Below are positions 1 through 5,885 of a stretch of DNA of 5,980 nucleotides, in pieces (positions within the stretch are counted from its first letter, which is position 1; each line of letters starts with the position of its first letter). Origin of the DNA: an uncultured Erysipelotrichaceae bacterium (GTDB taxonomy: Bacteria; Bacillota_I; Bacilli_A; Erysipelotrichales; Coprobacillaceae); contig UQVG01000134.1 in assembly GCA_900544435.1 (NCBI GenBank), positions 1 through 5,980 of the forward strand, in the 5' to 3' direction. A program made the translations under genes and the position numbers. Below the pieces are notes generated by a model, which was not told the origin of the DNA, did no database searches, and saw only the letters and a program-made list of their open reading frames with translations.

Positions 1-3000
1 CTTATTACCATTTGCTTCACTATCTTTATCTAAAGATGTATTTAATGTTAAATCATAAGCTCCTAAAGTTCCTGAAACTTCATAAGCAACAAGTAATTGA
101 GGTTCCCCTGTTTTACTTTGTTCGCTTGAAATAAATTTCATTCCTTCAGGTGAATCATCTCCAGCAATATCACTTGTAAAATCTCTTGAATTGATATAAT
201 TAACATACGTTGCTTTTTCTGGTGTAGTAATATCATAAACTACAACCCCACCAACTCTTTCTAAACCTACAAAAGCAAATGTTTTTTCACCAATCTTACC
301 AATTGTCACCGATTCACTTTCAGGGCCTTTTTTCCCAGAACGATCATCTATTGTGATATCATTATTAGAACAGTTAAAATGATCTGGAATATATTTTGCT
401 GTTACTGCTTCAAAATCATTTCCTGTAGTAAATACTTCTTTCATTGTATTTCCTTCTACTTTAAAGATTGTAGAAGATCTACCACCAAATAAATAATCTT
501 TATCATTATCTAAACCATCATAATCAGATGAATCAAAGAATACAACTTTACCAGTTAAACCACTATTTTCAGAAGTAATCTTTTCTGTAGGTGAAGTTTT
601 CCCTTTTCCAAAGTTAACTTCTTTTTCATTTGTATAGTCTCCCCATTTACGACTATCACCTTCATTAGCTGTAACAATATAATCAACACCATCTACTGTA
701 TACACACTTAAAGCATCTGGCATACGAATTCCTCTTAATGAATTATAAGTTTGAGGCGCATATTTTCCATCTTTTTTATCAATATCTACACTTACTTTAC
801 TATAATCTTCATAGCCAACACTCATAACACTTTCAATTTTTTGTGTTTTTAAATCTATTATGGCAATGGCATTATTTTCTTGTAAAGTGATGTATGCTTT
901 TGTATCTGACACAGCAATATATTCTGGTTCAAAATCCTCTGATGGTTTTGTTCCTTTTTTAATAACAATTCCTTGATCAACAAGTTTTTGTCTTGCTTCT
1001 TGGCTATCAAACGCTTCAAAACCAACATGATTAGCTTCAAAAGTTTTGGTATTAATGATACTTACTGTTCCTTTAGGATCCGTAGAAGTATAACCATTTC
1101 TAGGTTCACCTTCATTAGCAGTTAAAATTTGAGTATCATCATTTGTATAAACAACCATATCTGGTTGAACTCCAACTTCAATAATTTTTAAAAGTCCAAT
1201 TGTTCCATCTTCATGACATTCAAATAGAGCTATTCTACCATTGTCTTTATAATTAGCTGCTTGAATTGCTAGTGCTAAATATTTTCCATCATGACTTACT
1301 GAAACAGATGTCATATCACCATAAACAAAAGATGAATCTGCTTTTTCTACAATTGATTTAATATCAATATCATTACCATCTAATAAATCAACTTTATCTT
1401 TTGATTCTATATCTTTAAGTGCAATAGCAACAAGTTTTCCAGATTGCCCATTAACTGCATAAGCCCAACCTGTTTGATTGTTATAATCAACAATTTCAAT
1501 AACACCACCATCAGCATTTGTTATACCTGAATCATAACGACCTGTTTGTTGCAATGATAATAAAGCTTTTGCGTTTTCAAAACCTGTTGTTTTACTTCCA
1601 CCATCACTCTTTTTAGTAACTGTAAAAGCATCAATTTCTTTACTATCTGGATTTTGACTATCACCGTCTAAATTATAAACCTTAACAGACATTTTATTAT
1701 CTTTTACATCAAATACAGCATAACTTGGACTATATTCTTGATTCCATTCTTGATTACCATAAGGTAATGAATTACCTTCCAAATAAGCTTGTGAGCCTTT
1801 TTTACCATTCGCTAAAACTGGAAAATCAGCATTATTATTTTTATCTAATTTTTCAAATGGTGTATAGTATTGCATATCTGAACAACAATTTCCTGTTAAA
1901 TAAATTGTTCCTTGAGGATCATTAATTGTATCAAGTCTTTCACTTACTCTTTTTCCACCTTTTAAAACATAACTACGAGAATAAACATGATCATGACCAC
2001 CTAATACAAAATCCACTTTAAAATCATCCATTAACGATTCAAAACCAGCATCCACATAGTTTTCTATATCGCTATCAGCAGCATGTTTAGCAACTGTTTG
2101 TGTTGATTTATGATGTGTTACAACAAGCCATTGATATTGATTTTGATATTCATTTGTCGCAGCTTGTAAAGTTGTTCTAAAATTCTTAACAATTGCTTCC
2201 GCCTCTTCATTTCCTTTAGAAGCACTTGGCACGGATTCATTACTTGCATTTTCTTCATCATTACCGCCAGGATAAGCTCCTGTATTTAAAGTTACAAACA
2301 AGACATTATTATATAAATAATAATAATTTCCTTTTGTTTCCATCTCTCGTCTTTCAACAAAATCATATTGTCCTTCAGCATTAGGTTTAACACCATTTGA
2401 TTCTAATTGACCAGCTATTTCGTCAGCTGTTGCTTGAATATAGTTTCCATGACTTTGACTTGTTCCACTATTTTGTCCTCTAAACGTTGTTTTTACTTCT
2501 TCTAATGAATCCATTTGATGAGGTAAATTAAAGTGATCCGCAAACATATAATGTCTATCATGATTTCCTACAGCTGGTGCATAAGGAATAGATGTCATTT
2601 GTGTTGGTGCAAAAAAGCTATCATATTCACTTGATTTACCCCAGCTTTGATCTTCTACTTGATCACCTGCAGAAACAACAAGATTTACACCTTGTTCTTC
2701 TAATTCAGACATCATTGTTGCCCAACCAGTCTGATTCGTTCCATCGCTTGGATTCCATCCCTTACTATCGGTTTCTTTGTTTTCTTTTATTTGTGGATCA
2801 CTCGTAAATCCAAACTTAAAACTATCATTTTTTGGTGTTGTATACGTATAGGCATTAGACCATGTATTTCCATTATCATTTGAAATATAATACGTATATT
2901 GCGTATCTGCTTGTAAACCATTAACAGTTACTTTACATACTTTTTTTCCAGTATCCTTATATTTACTAGTATCTACTTTTGTTGGTGAAGTTAAATCTTT

Positions 3001-3261
3001 TGCTTCAACTTGATACGTTTGATCACCAAATTGAATCATAGAATTACCTGTTCCTTCTGGTGCATACCAATTGACATTGACTGAGGATGTTGTTTCACCT
3101 GGTTGTAATGTTAAACTATCTACGTTAAAAGAACCTGTATGTGTTGTTCCTGTAATTTGTGAAGCTATCGCATTTATCGGTTTAATCAATGATGCATTTG
3201 TAAGTGCAATTGATGATATCATTGATAAACACATAGCTCCTTTTATAATCTTCTTATTCAT
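1..3261 (-). CDS. Exported purple acid phosphatase-like metallophosphoesterase fused to a choice-of-anchor I beta-propeller (3' end outside window)
   Basis: The frame is open for 1087 codons from ATG 3261 to position 1 and continues beyond the window. The start has AGGGAGG at 3267-3273, 5 bases upstream. Residues 1-33 are a signal peptide: a KK start, a hydrophobic core and an AIA cleavage site after A33. Residues ~45-145 look like the fibronectin-type N-terminal domain of purple acid phosphatases. Residues ~148-470 are a calcineurin-like metallophosphoesterase with the metal-ligand motifs in order: SDPQ (D155), GDQVED (D200), GNHD (N233, H234), THH (H383) and GGHDHVYS (H423, H425). From ~565 onward is a choice-of-anchor I propeller, seen from ANEGEPR (716-721), ANEGDSR (866-871), GPESESV (979-985) and SPEG (1037-1040). 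The family suggests extracellular hydrolysis of phosphate esters; the substrate is unknown. A C-terminal wall anchor, usual for this class, would lie off the window. All nine Trp codons are TGG. Confidence 0.93.
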   Translation of the reverse strand, partial: MNKKIIKGAMCLSMISSIALTNASLIKPINAIASQITGTTHTGSFNVDSLTLQPGETTSSVNVNWYAPEGTGNSMIQFGDQTYQVEAKDLTSPTKVDTSKYKDTGKKVCKVTVNGLQADTQYTYYISNDNGNTWSNAYTYTTPKNDSFKFGFTSDPQIKENKETDSKGWNPSDGTNQTGWATMMSELEEQGVNLVVSAGDQVEDQSWGKSSEYDSFFAPTQMTSIPYAPAVGNHDRHYMFADHFNLPHQMDSLEEVKTTFRGQNSGTSQSHGNYIQATADEIAGQLESNGVKPNAEGQYDFVERREMETKGNYYYLYNNVLFVTLNTGAYPGGNDEENASNESVPSASKGNEEAEAIVKNFRTTLQAATNEYQNQYQWLVVTHHKSTQTVAKHAADSDIENYVDAGFESLMDDFKVDFVLGGHDHVYSRSYVLKGGKRVSERLDTINDPQGTIYLTGNCCSDMQYYTPFEKLDKNNNADFPVLANGKKGSQAYLEGNSLPYGNQEWNQEYSPSYAVFDVKDNKMSVKVYNLDGDSQNPDSKEIDAFTVTKKSDGGSKTTGFENAKALLSLQQTGRYDSGITNADGGVIEIVDYNNQTGWAYAVNGQSGKLVAIALKDIESKDKVDLLDGNDIDIKSIVEKADSSFVYGDMTSVSVSHDGKYLALAIQAANYKDNGRIALFECHEDGTIGLLKIIEVGVQPDMVVYTNDDTQILTANEGEPRNGYTSTDPKGTVSIINTKTFEANHVGFEAFDSQEARQKLVDQGIVIKKGTKPSEDFEPEYIAVSDTKAYITLQENNAIAIIDLKTQKIESVMSVGYEDYSKVSVDIDKKDGKYAPQTYNSLRGIRMPDALSVYTVDGVDYIVTANEGDSRKWGDYTNEKEVNFGKGKTSPTEKITSENSGLTGKVVFFDSSDYDGLDNDKDYLFGGRSSTIFKVEGNTMKEVFTTGNDFEAVTAKYIPDHFNCSNNDITIDDRSGKKGPESESVTIGKIGEKTFAFVGLERVGGVVVYDITTPEKATYVNYINSRDFTSDIAGDDSPEGMKFISSEQSKTGEPQLLVAYEVSGTLGAYDLTLNTSLDKDSEANGNK

Positions 3262-3282
3262 TTTTTCCTCCCTTATTTGAGT

Positions 3283-3293
3283 GCATTGAATGC
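3283..3293. promoter_or_regulatory. Perfect 11-bp palindrome between promoter and start (possible operator)
   Basis: GCATT-G-AATGC has 5-bp perfect arms around one base. It sits a few bases downstream of the candidate extended -10 element and about 10 bases upstream of the ribosome binding site of the phosphatase gene, where a repressor could block transcription. A palindrome this short can arise by chance. Confidence 0.25.
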
Positions 3294-3299
3294 TATTTA

Positions 3300-3321
3300 A
3301 TTGTATCAAAACACATTTAAA
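3300..3321 (-). promoter_or_regulatory. Candidate promoter of the phosphatase gene
   Basis: On the minus strand TGATACAAT (3308-3300) is an extended -10 element: TG, one base, then TACAAT, a 5/6 match to TATAAT. It would start transcription near 3293 and leave a leader of about 32 bases. No good -35 lies 17 bases upstream, as expected if an extended -10 or an activator compensates. An alternative is TTTAAA (3321-3316), 17 bases after TTAACG (3344-3339). That choice would place the hexamer array directly over the -35 region. Confidence 0.45.
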
Positions 3322-3338
3322 GAGAAGTAGCGTATTCT

Positions 3339-3366
3339 CGTTAATATTATGTAAATATTAAGTAAA
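3339..3366 (-). promoter_or_regulatory. Three tandem PhoP-box-like hexamers upstream of the phosphatase gene
   Basis: On the minus strand the hexamers TTTACT (3366-3361), TTTACA (3355-3350) and TTAACG (3344-3339) are separated by two identical 5-base spacers, TAATA, giving an exact 11-bp period. The known Bacillus PhoP box is TT(A/C/T)A(C/T)A in tandem with about 5-base spacers. Here one box matches fully and two match 5/6. The array lies at roughly -73 to -46 from the extended -10 promoter, a reasonable activator position, and the downstream gene is an exported phosphatase. The same bases also form a palindrome (8-bp arms 3341-3348 and 3354-3361), so a dimeric regulator is an alternative. 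The region is A+T-rich, which raises the chance of coincidence. Confidence 0.45.
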
Positions 3367-3392
3367 AAAGACGATTTTAATTCATATCGCCT
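3364..3392 (-). terminator. Rho-independent terminator after the orphan gene (copy of the HD-gene terminator)
   Basis: On the minus strand AGGCGAT (3392-3386) pairs with ATCGTCT (3375-3369) across a 10-base loop, with one G-U pair, followed by a run of T (3368-3364). It lies 50 bases beyond the orphan gene's stop and is homologous to the terminator at about 4415-4447. The changed stem base gives G-U where the other copy has A-U, so pairing is kept. Confidence 0.7.
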
Positions 3393-3438
3393 CTGTATAA
3401 AATTCTATAAATTCATTTTCAATTGTTTTAAAGATAAC
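3365..3438 (-). repeat. Direct repeat copy A: duplicated 3' end of the HD gene plus terminator
   Basis: This segment aligns with 4419-4493 at about 65 of 75 positions with a single one-base gap. It includes an exact 33-bp match (3396-3428 with 4451-4483). The other copy is the real 3' end of the HD hydrolase gene. The two copies have the same orientation, are about 1055 bp apart, and bracket the orphan gene. Confidence 0.9.
3382..3438 (-). pseudogene. Relic of an HD-hydrolase C-terminus (18 codons plus stop)
   Basis: In the same frame as the orphan gene, and beginning two codons after its TAA, the minus strand reads VIFKTIENEFIEFYTEAI and then TGA. The intact HD gene ends VAFETIENEFIEFYKETMEI, and the similarity extends to DNA level. 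There is no start codon or ribosome binding site, so it is not an independent gene. It is either what remains of a second HD gene or a tail left when the orphan gene was inserted. The differences fall at both silent and non-silent sites, which fits an untranslated relic. Confidence 0.75.
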
Positions 3439-3441
3439 ATC

Positions 3442-4356
3442 TTAATCATATTTTGGCATAAGGCTTTCATCAACAACATAGGCTATTCTATTATAAAGAA
3501 TTTTTAATAAATCTTCTTTAGCACCATTTTCTAAAAGCTCTTTTCCAAGTTCAGATTTAACTAAATGAGTGAGACAATCATATTGGAAAGCATATTTAAA
3601 TGGGGCATAGTCATTTCTAAACATATAAATTGAATACTTATCACCAGCAAAAGGAATATCACTATCAACATGTACACCGTATGTACCATATTTTTCTAAT
3701 GGAAAATCATTTTTTCTATATCTATAATGTATTGTATCTTCTGTACCATAGGTTTTAGAAAAAGCATAGAACTCCCTAAATTTATATATCTTATAGATAT
3801 CCCCCTCTTTTTCAAAATAAGAGTCTGAATCTAAACCAATGGTCATTGTAAATGGAAAGTCAAAGACTTTTCCACTTTTATATGAGTTAAATGAAACACT
3901 TCCTATAATATCTAAAGAACCTTGGTTAAAAGTTTCTTCTTCATGTATTTCATTAAATCTTAATTCTATTCCAAAATCAGAATCAACATCCCCACAATTA
4001 TTATATTTATTAATATCTTCTAATAATTTGTTATGAGAAACATTGTCAAAAAGTTCATTGTAAGAATAAGCACTTTCTAAATCAACATTGGCTATTTCAT
4101 TAGCACTGTTTTTAAGTTTACTTTTTTCTTTTTCATCCATCATTTTTTTATAACAGATAAACTTATCAAAAACAGCTTTCTTTAAATTATTTTCAAATTT
4201 ATTAAATTGAAAAACAAGTTTTCCCAAAAAATTGTCTTGTATATAAATTTCATCTTGATTTAAACCTTCAAAATATTCTTTTAGGCCAGGAATATATCAA
4301 TCAGCATCTTCATTCTTTACAAAATCAAAAAATTCATCAAATGTAACATGTTCCAT
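3442..4356 (-). pseudogene. Unrecognised cytoplasmic protein gene, 305-codon frame broken by TGA at codon 20
   Basis: The natural start is ATG 4356-4354, preceded by AGGGGGA at a 7-base spacing. The frame runs to TAA 3444-3442 and is interrupted only at codon 20 (TGA, 4299-4297), between NEDAD and YIPGLKEYF, where TGG (Trp) would fit by one G-to-A change. A start at TTG 4227, which avoids the TGA, has no ribosome binding site and would drop 43 codons, so I do not accept it. I do not recognise the family. The product would be acidic, rich in Asp, Glu, Asn, Phe and Tyr, with a charged probably helical N-terminal third and an aromatic, probably beta-rich middle and C-terminal part. It has no signal peptide or membrane segment and no Trp codon outside position 20. 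It could be a recent pseudogene, a sequencing error or a strain-specific inactivation. Confidence 0.7.
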
Positions 4357-4363
4357 ATAAGAG

Positions 4364-4370
4364 TCCCCCT
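4364..4370 (-). promoter_or_regulatory. Ribosome binding site fixing the true start of the orphan gene
   Basis: AGGGGGA is followed by 7 bases and then ATG 4356-4354. It is the only good Shine-Dalgarno for this frame, and it shows that the gene was built to start upstream of the in-frame TGA. Confidence 0.75.
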
Positions 4371-4387
4371 TAAAAATATATACTCAA

Positions 4388-4417
4388 ATTTTAGCACAGA
4401 AATAAGGAAAGGGTAAA
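4388..4417 (-). promoter_or_regulatory. Candidate promoter of the orphan gene
   Basis: On the minus strand TGCTAAAAT (4396-4388) is an extended -10 element with -10 TAAAAT (5/6). TTTACC (4417-4412, 4/6 to TTGACA) lies 18 bases upstream. Transcription would start near 4381, about 25 bases before the ATG. The -35 overlaps the T tail of the preceding terminator, so the orphan gene seems to be its own transcription unit immediately after the operon. Confidence 0.4.
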
Positions 4418-4447
4418 GAAAAAGACGATTTTAAATTTCCATCGTCT
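4415..4447 (-). terminator. Rho-independent terminator ending the operon, embedded in the last codons of the HD gene
   Basis: On the minus strand AGACGAT (4447-4441) and ATCGTCT (4429-4423) form a perfect 7-bp stem with an 11-base loop, followed by TTTTCTTT. The left arm is coding sequence for the final residues of the HD protein, and the stop codon TAA (4433-4431) lies in the loop. Confidence 0.75.
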
Positions 4448-4493
4448 CTTTATAAAATTCTATAAATTCATTTTCAATTGTTTCAAAAGCTAC
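4419..4493 (-). repeat. Direct repeat copy B: genuine 3' end of the HD gene plus terminator
   Basis: This is the partner of 3365-3438. It covers the last 20 or so codons of the HD hydrolase gene and its terminator stem. The exact 33-bp core is 4451-4483. Confidence 0.9.
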
Positions 4494-4967
4494 AAAACTT
4501 AAATCAACTTTTCTTTGCAACTTTAAATAATTCCGATTGATTTCATCATTTAATAATTCTTTTAATTCCAAAGATAACATTTCATCATCAATTTCAAAAA
4601 CTAATTTAGTTTCTTCTTTTGTTAAATCTCTTTGAATAAAATGTTTCCAAATAACATTTTGTAAAACATCTTCCACTTCTAAATAATAAGTAAGTTCTTT
4701 TTTTATCGGTCTTGTAACATCACTTAAATAAACTTCACTTCCATCATGCAACAAACATCCTAAAATAACTTCTTTACTATACCCTCTTGTCTTTGCTTCC
4801 TTAGCACAAGCAAGACTATGTTGAGCTACGGAATAAAAATATTGAACATGTCCATTTCCTCGACATATTAAAGAAAGTGCATGTGCAATATCTTTAATAT
4901 CTAATAAACTTTCATCAACATTTAATGGATCAAAATATTTTTTTGTATACGTTGTAATAAAACTCAT
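4431..4967 (-). CDS. HD-domain metal-dependent phosphohydrolase (nucleotidase-like)
   Basis: The protein has 178 residues. It begins with the SFITTYTKKYFDP segment seen in a bacterial and phage HD hydrolase family. The pattern FDPL, then IAHALSLICRGNGH (27-40), AQHS (H50), LLHDGSE (H74, D75), YLSDVTRPIK (80-89) and IDDEMLSLE (D127/D128) gives the H...HD...D metal-binding set. Relatives of this fold, such as YfbR, remove phosphate from deoxynucleoside monophosphates; the substrate here is not shown by the sequence. The frame extends 17 codons upstream of the chosen start to another ATG at 5018, but that stretch lies inside the preceding gene and only ATG 4967 has a Shine-Dalgarno. It is the last gene of the coupled operon. 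Its final codons overlap the terminator, and its 3' end is duplicated at 3365-3438. Confidence 0.88.
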   Translation of the reverse strand: MSFITTYTKKYFDPLNVDESLLDIKDIAHALSLICRGNGHVQYFYSVAQHSLACAKEAKTRGYSKEVILGCLLHDGSEVYLSDVTRPIKKELTYYLEVEDVLQNVIWKHFIQRDLTKEETKLVFEIDDEMLSLELKELLNDEINRNYLKLQRKVDLSFVAFETIENEFIEFYKETMEI

Positions 4968-4972
4968 AAAAA

Positions 4973-4979
4973 CTCCTTT
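4973..4979 (-). promoter_or_regulatory. Ribosome binding site that sets the HD-hydrolase start
   Basis: AAAGGAG lies 5 bases before ATG 4967-4965 and overlaps the stop codon TAA (4980-4978) of the preceding membrane-protein gene. Termination and initiation are therefore coupled, and the alternative ATG at 5018 is disfavoured. Confidence 0.8.
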
Positions 4980-5376
4980 ATAACTTAATAGATGTCGTGT
5001 TGAGGGCACACACCACAATCAACAAACAACAAATTGTCATATTCATTCCAAATGAAAATGACAAAAAATAAGCTATTATTGAATAAAATAAATACAATAA
5101 ACATGTTATAAAAAAACGTATAAAATGTTTATAAGCATACTTTTTTCTTGACATACTTGTTGCCTCAATTGCTTCTTGATAAGACATTCCTGAATACCAA
5201 TAAATACATTCATTTTTGTAAATCATTCCTGTAAGCAAGGTTATCATCATAAGCATATAATTACCTAAAATCAAGCTAAATAGTTTAAGATTTTTCAAAC
5301 CAACAATCATCATCAATTCCATGCCAACACAAAATAAAATCATCCAAACAATGTACCCCTTATAGCTTTTTTTCAT
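4978..5376 (-). CDS. Small four-helix membrane protein of unknown function
   Basis: The product has 132 residues with four clear hydrophobic segments at about 9-27, 33-52, 87-106 and 111-125. A polar loop (53-86) contains YWYSGMSYQEAIEA and the basic RKKYAYKH. Charge distribution suggests both ends and the loop face the cytoplasm. No catalytic motif or known transporter signature is seen. The start ATG overlaps the TGA of the GrpB-family gene (ATGA) with a weak AGG at 5383-5385, so translation is coupled. The stop lies 10 bases before the HD gene start. It could help a neighbour act at the membrane, but only gene order suggests that. Confidence 0.82.
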   Translation of the reverse strand: MKKSYKGYIVWMILFCVGMELMMIVGLKNLKLFSLILGNYMLMMITLLTGMIYKNECIYWYSGMSYQEAIEATSMSRKKYAYKHFIRFFITCLLYLFYSIIAYFLSFSFGMNMTICCLLIVVCALNTTSIKL

Positions 5377-5885
5377 TTTAAACCTATTTCCTTATAAATT
5401 TTTTCAATAATTTGTGATTTATACATACAATATTTTTCAATATCATTTGGATATAACTTTGCTGCTTCTTTTTTAATTTTACCGTATTCTTTTACAGTAT
5501 TTGGATGTTTTCTTAAATAATTTCTAAAAGCAAGATGTCGTTTCAATTCTTTAGAATCTTGTGGACATACATAAAGATGATGTGTTCTTAAATGCTCTTT
5601 TCCTTCATATCTAAAAGCTTCGCGATCTTTAAGACCTAAATCGCCTTCATAAATATAACCATGATTTTCTAAAAGATAAATAACTTCTTTTAAATCATTT
5701 TGATCAATTACAACATCTAAATCAATGATTGGTTTAGCTGCTAGTAAAGGAACAGAAGTGCTTCCTACATGTTCAACAGCAAGCACTAAATCTTTTAAAG
5801 CTTCTTCTATTTCCCCTTTAATTTGATTGAAATCATTTACCCACTTCGAATCATAATCTACAACTTCAATATGTTCTGTTTTCAT
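5373..5885 (-). CDS. GrpB family protein (UPF0157, nucleotidyltransferase fold)
   Basis: The product has 170 residues, the usual length for the family (COG2320). The signature EHVGSTSVP (38-46), then AAKPIIDLDVV (49-59), is the nucleotidyltransferase-like G-S...D-x-D motif with D55 and D57 as likely metal ligands. Further family features are GYIYEGDLG (76-84), HLRTHHLYVCP (98-108) and a C-terminal FRNYLRKHP...YGKIK stretch. Position 47 is Leu where Gly is common (VPGLAAKP), a small departure. Biochemical roles in this family are mostly unproven; some members are linked to coenzyme A synthesis or nucleotide transfer. GGAG at 5896-5899 lies 10 bases before the ATG, which overlaps the previous gene's TGA. 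Confidence 0.93.
   Translation of the reverse strand: MKTEHIEVVDYDSKWVNDFNQIKGEIEEALKDLVLAVEHVGSTSVPLLAAKPIIDLDVVIDQNDLKEVIYLLENHGYIYEGDLGLKDREAFRYEGKEHLRTHHLYVCPQDSKELKRHLAFRNYLRKHPNTVKEYGKIKKEAAKLYPNDIEKYCMYKSQIIEKIYKEIGLK

Noticed and set aside
858..1040. Minus-strand 60-codon frame inside the phosphatase gene
   Set aside because: It is out of frame with the propeller coding sequence, which is unbroken here, and is Lys/Leu-rich low-complexity sequence typical of shadow frames.
3341..3361. Palindrome with 8-bp arms (TTAATATT / AATATTAA) as an independent feature
   Set aside because: It is made by the same bases as the direct hexamer array with its TAATA spacers. The direct-repeat reading explains more of the sequence, so it is noted there as an alternative.
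1725..4036. Plus-strand frames of 65-71 codons at 1725-1925, 2592-2807, 3071-3280 and 3839-4036
   Set aside because: Each lies antisense within a convincing minus-strand gene and shows no recognisable protein features.
3442..4227. Orphan protein of 261 residues starting at TTG 4227
   Set aside because: There is no ribosome binding site before the TTG, and the frame continues upstream to an ATG with a strong one. The short form is an artefact of the TGA.
4297..4299. Reassignment of TGA to tryptophan in this genome
   Set aside because: TGA ends the genes at 5884-5882 and 5375-5373, both with ATGA overlaps, and every Trp I checked in the intact genes is TGG.
4260..4299. Selenocysteine insertion at the in-frame TGA
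   Set aside because: Only a weak 5-bp stem (TATTC/GAATA) follows the TGA, and the context looks like a lost Trp rather than a redox Cys/Sec site.
3364..4493. Insertion sequence or transposon between the direct repeats
   Set aside because: No transposase or integrase motif and no terminal inverted repeats are seen. The repeats are a gene end plus terminator, not a short target duplication.
4968..5018. HD hydrolase starting at ATG 5018
   Set aside because: The extra 17 residues overlap the membrane-protein gene, do not look like the family N-terminus and lack a Shine-Dalgarno.
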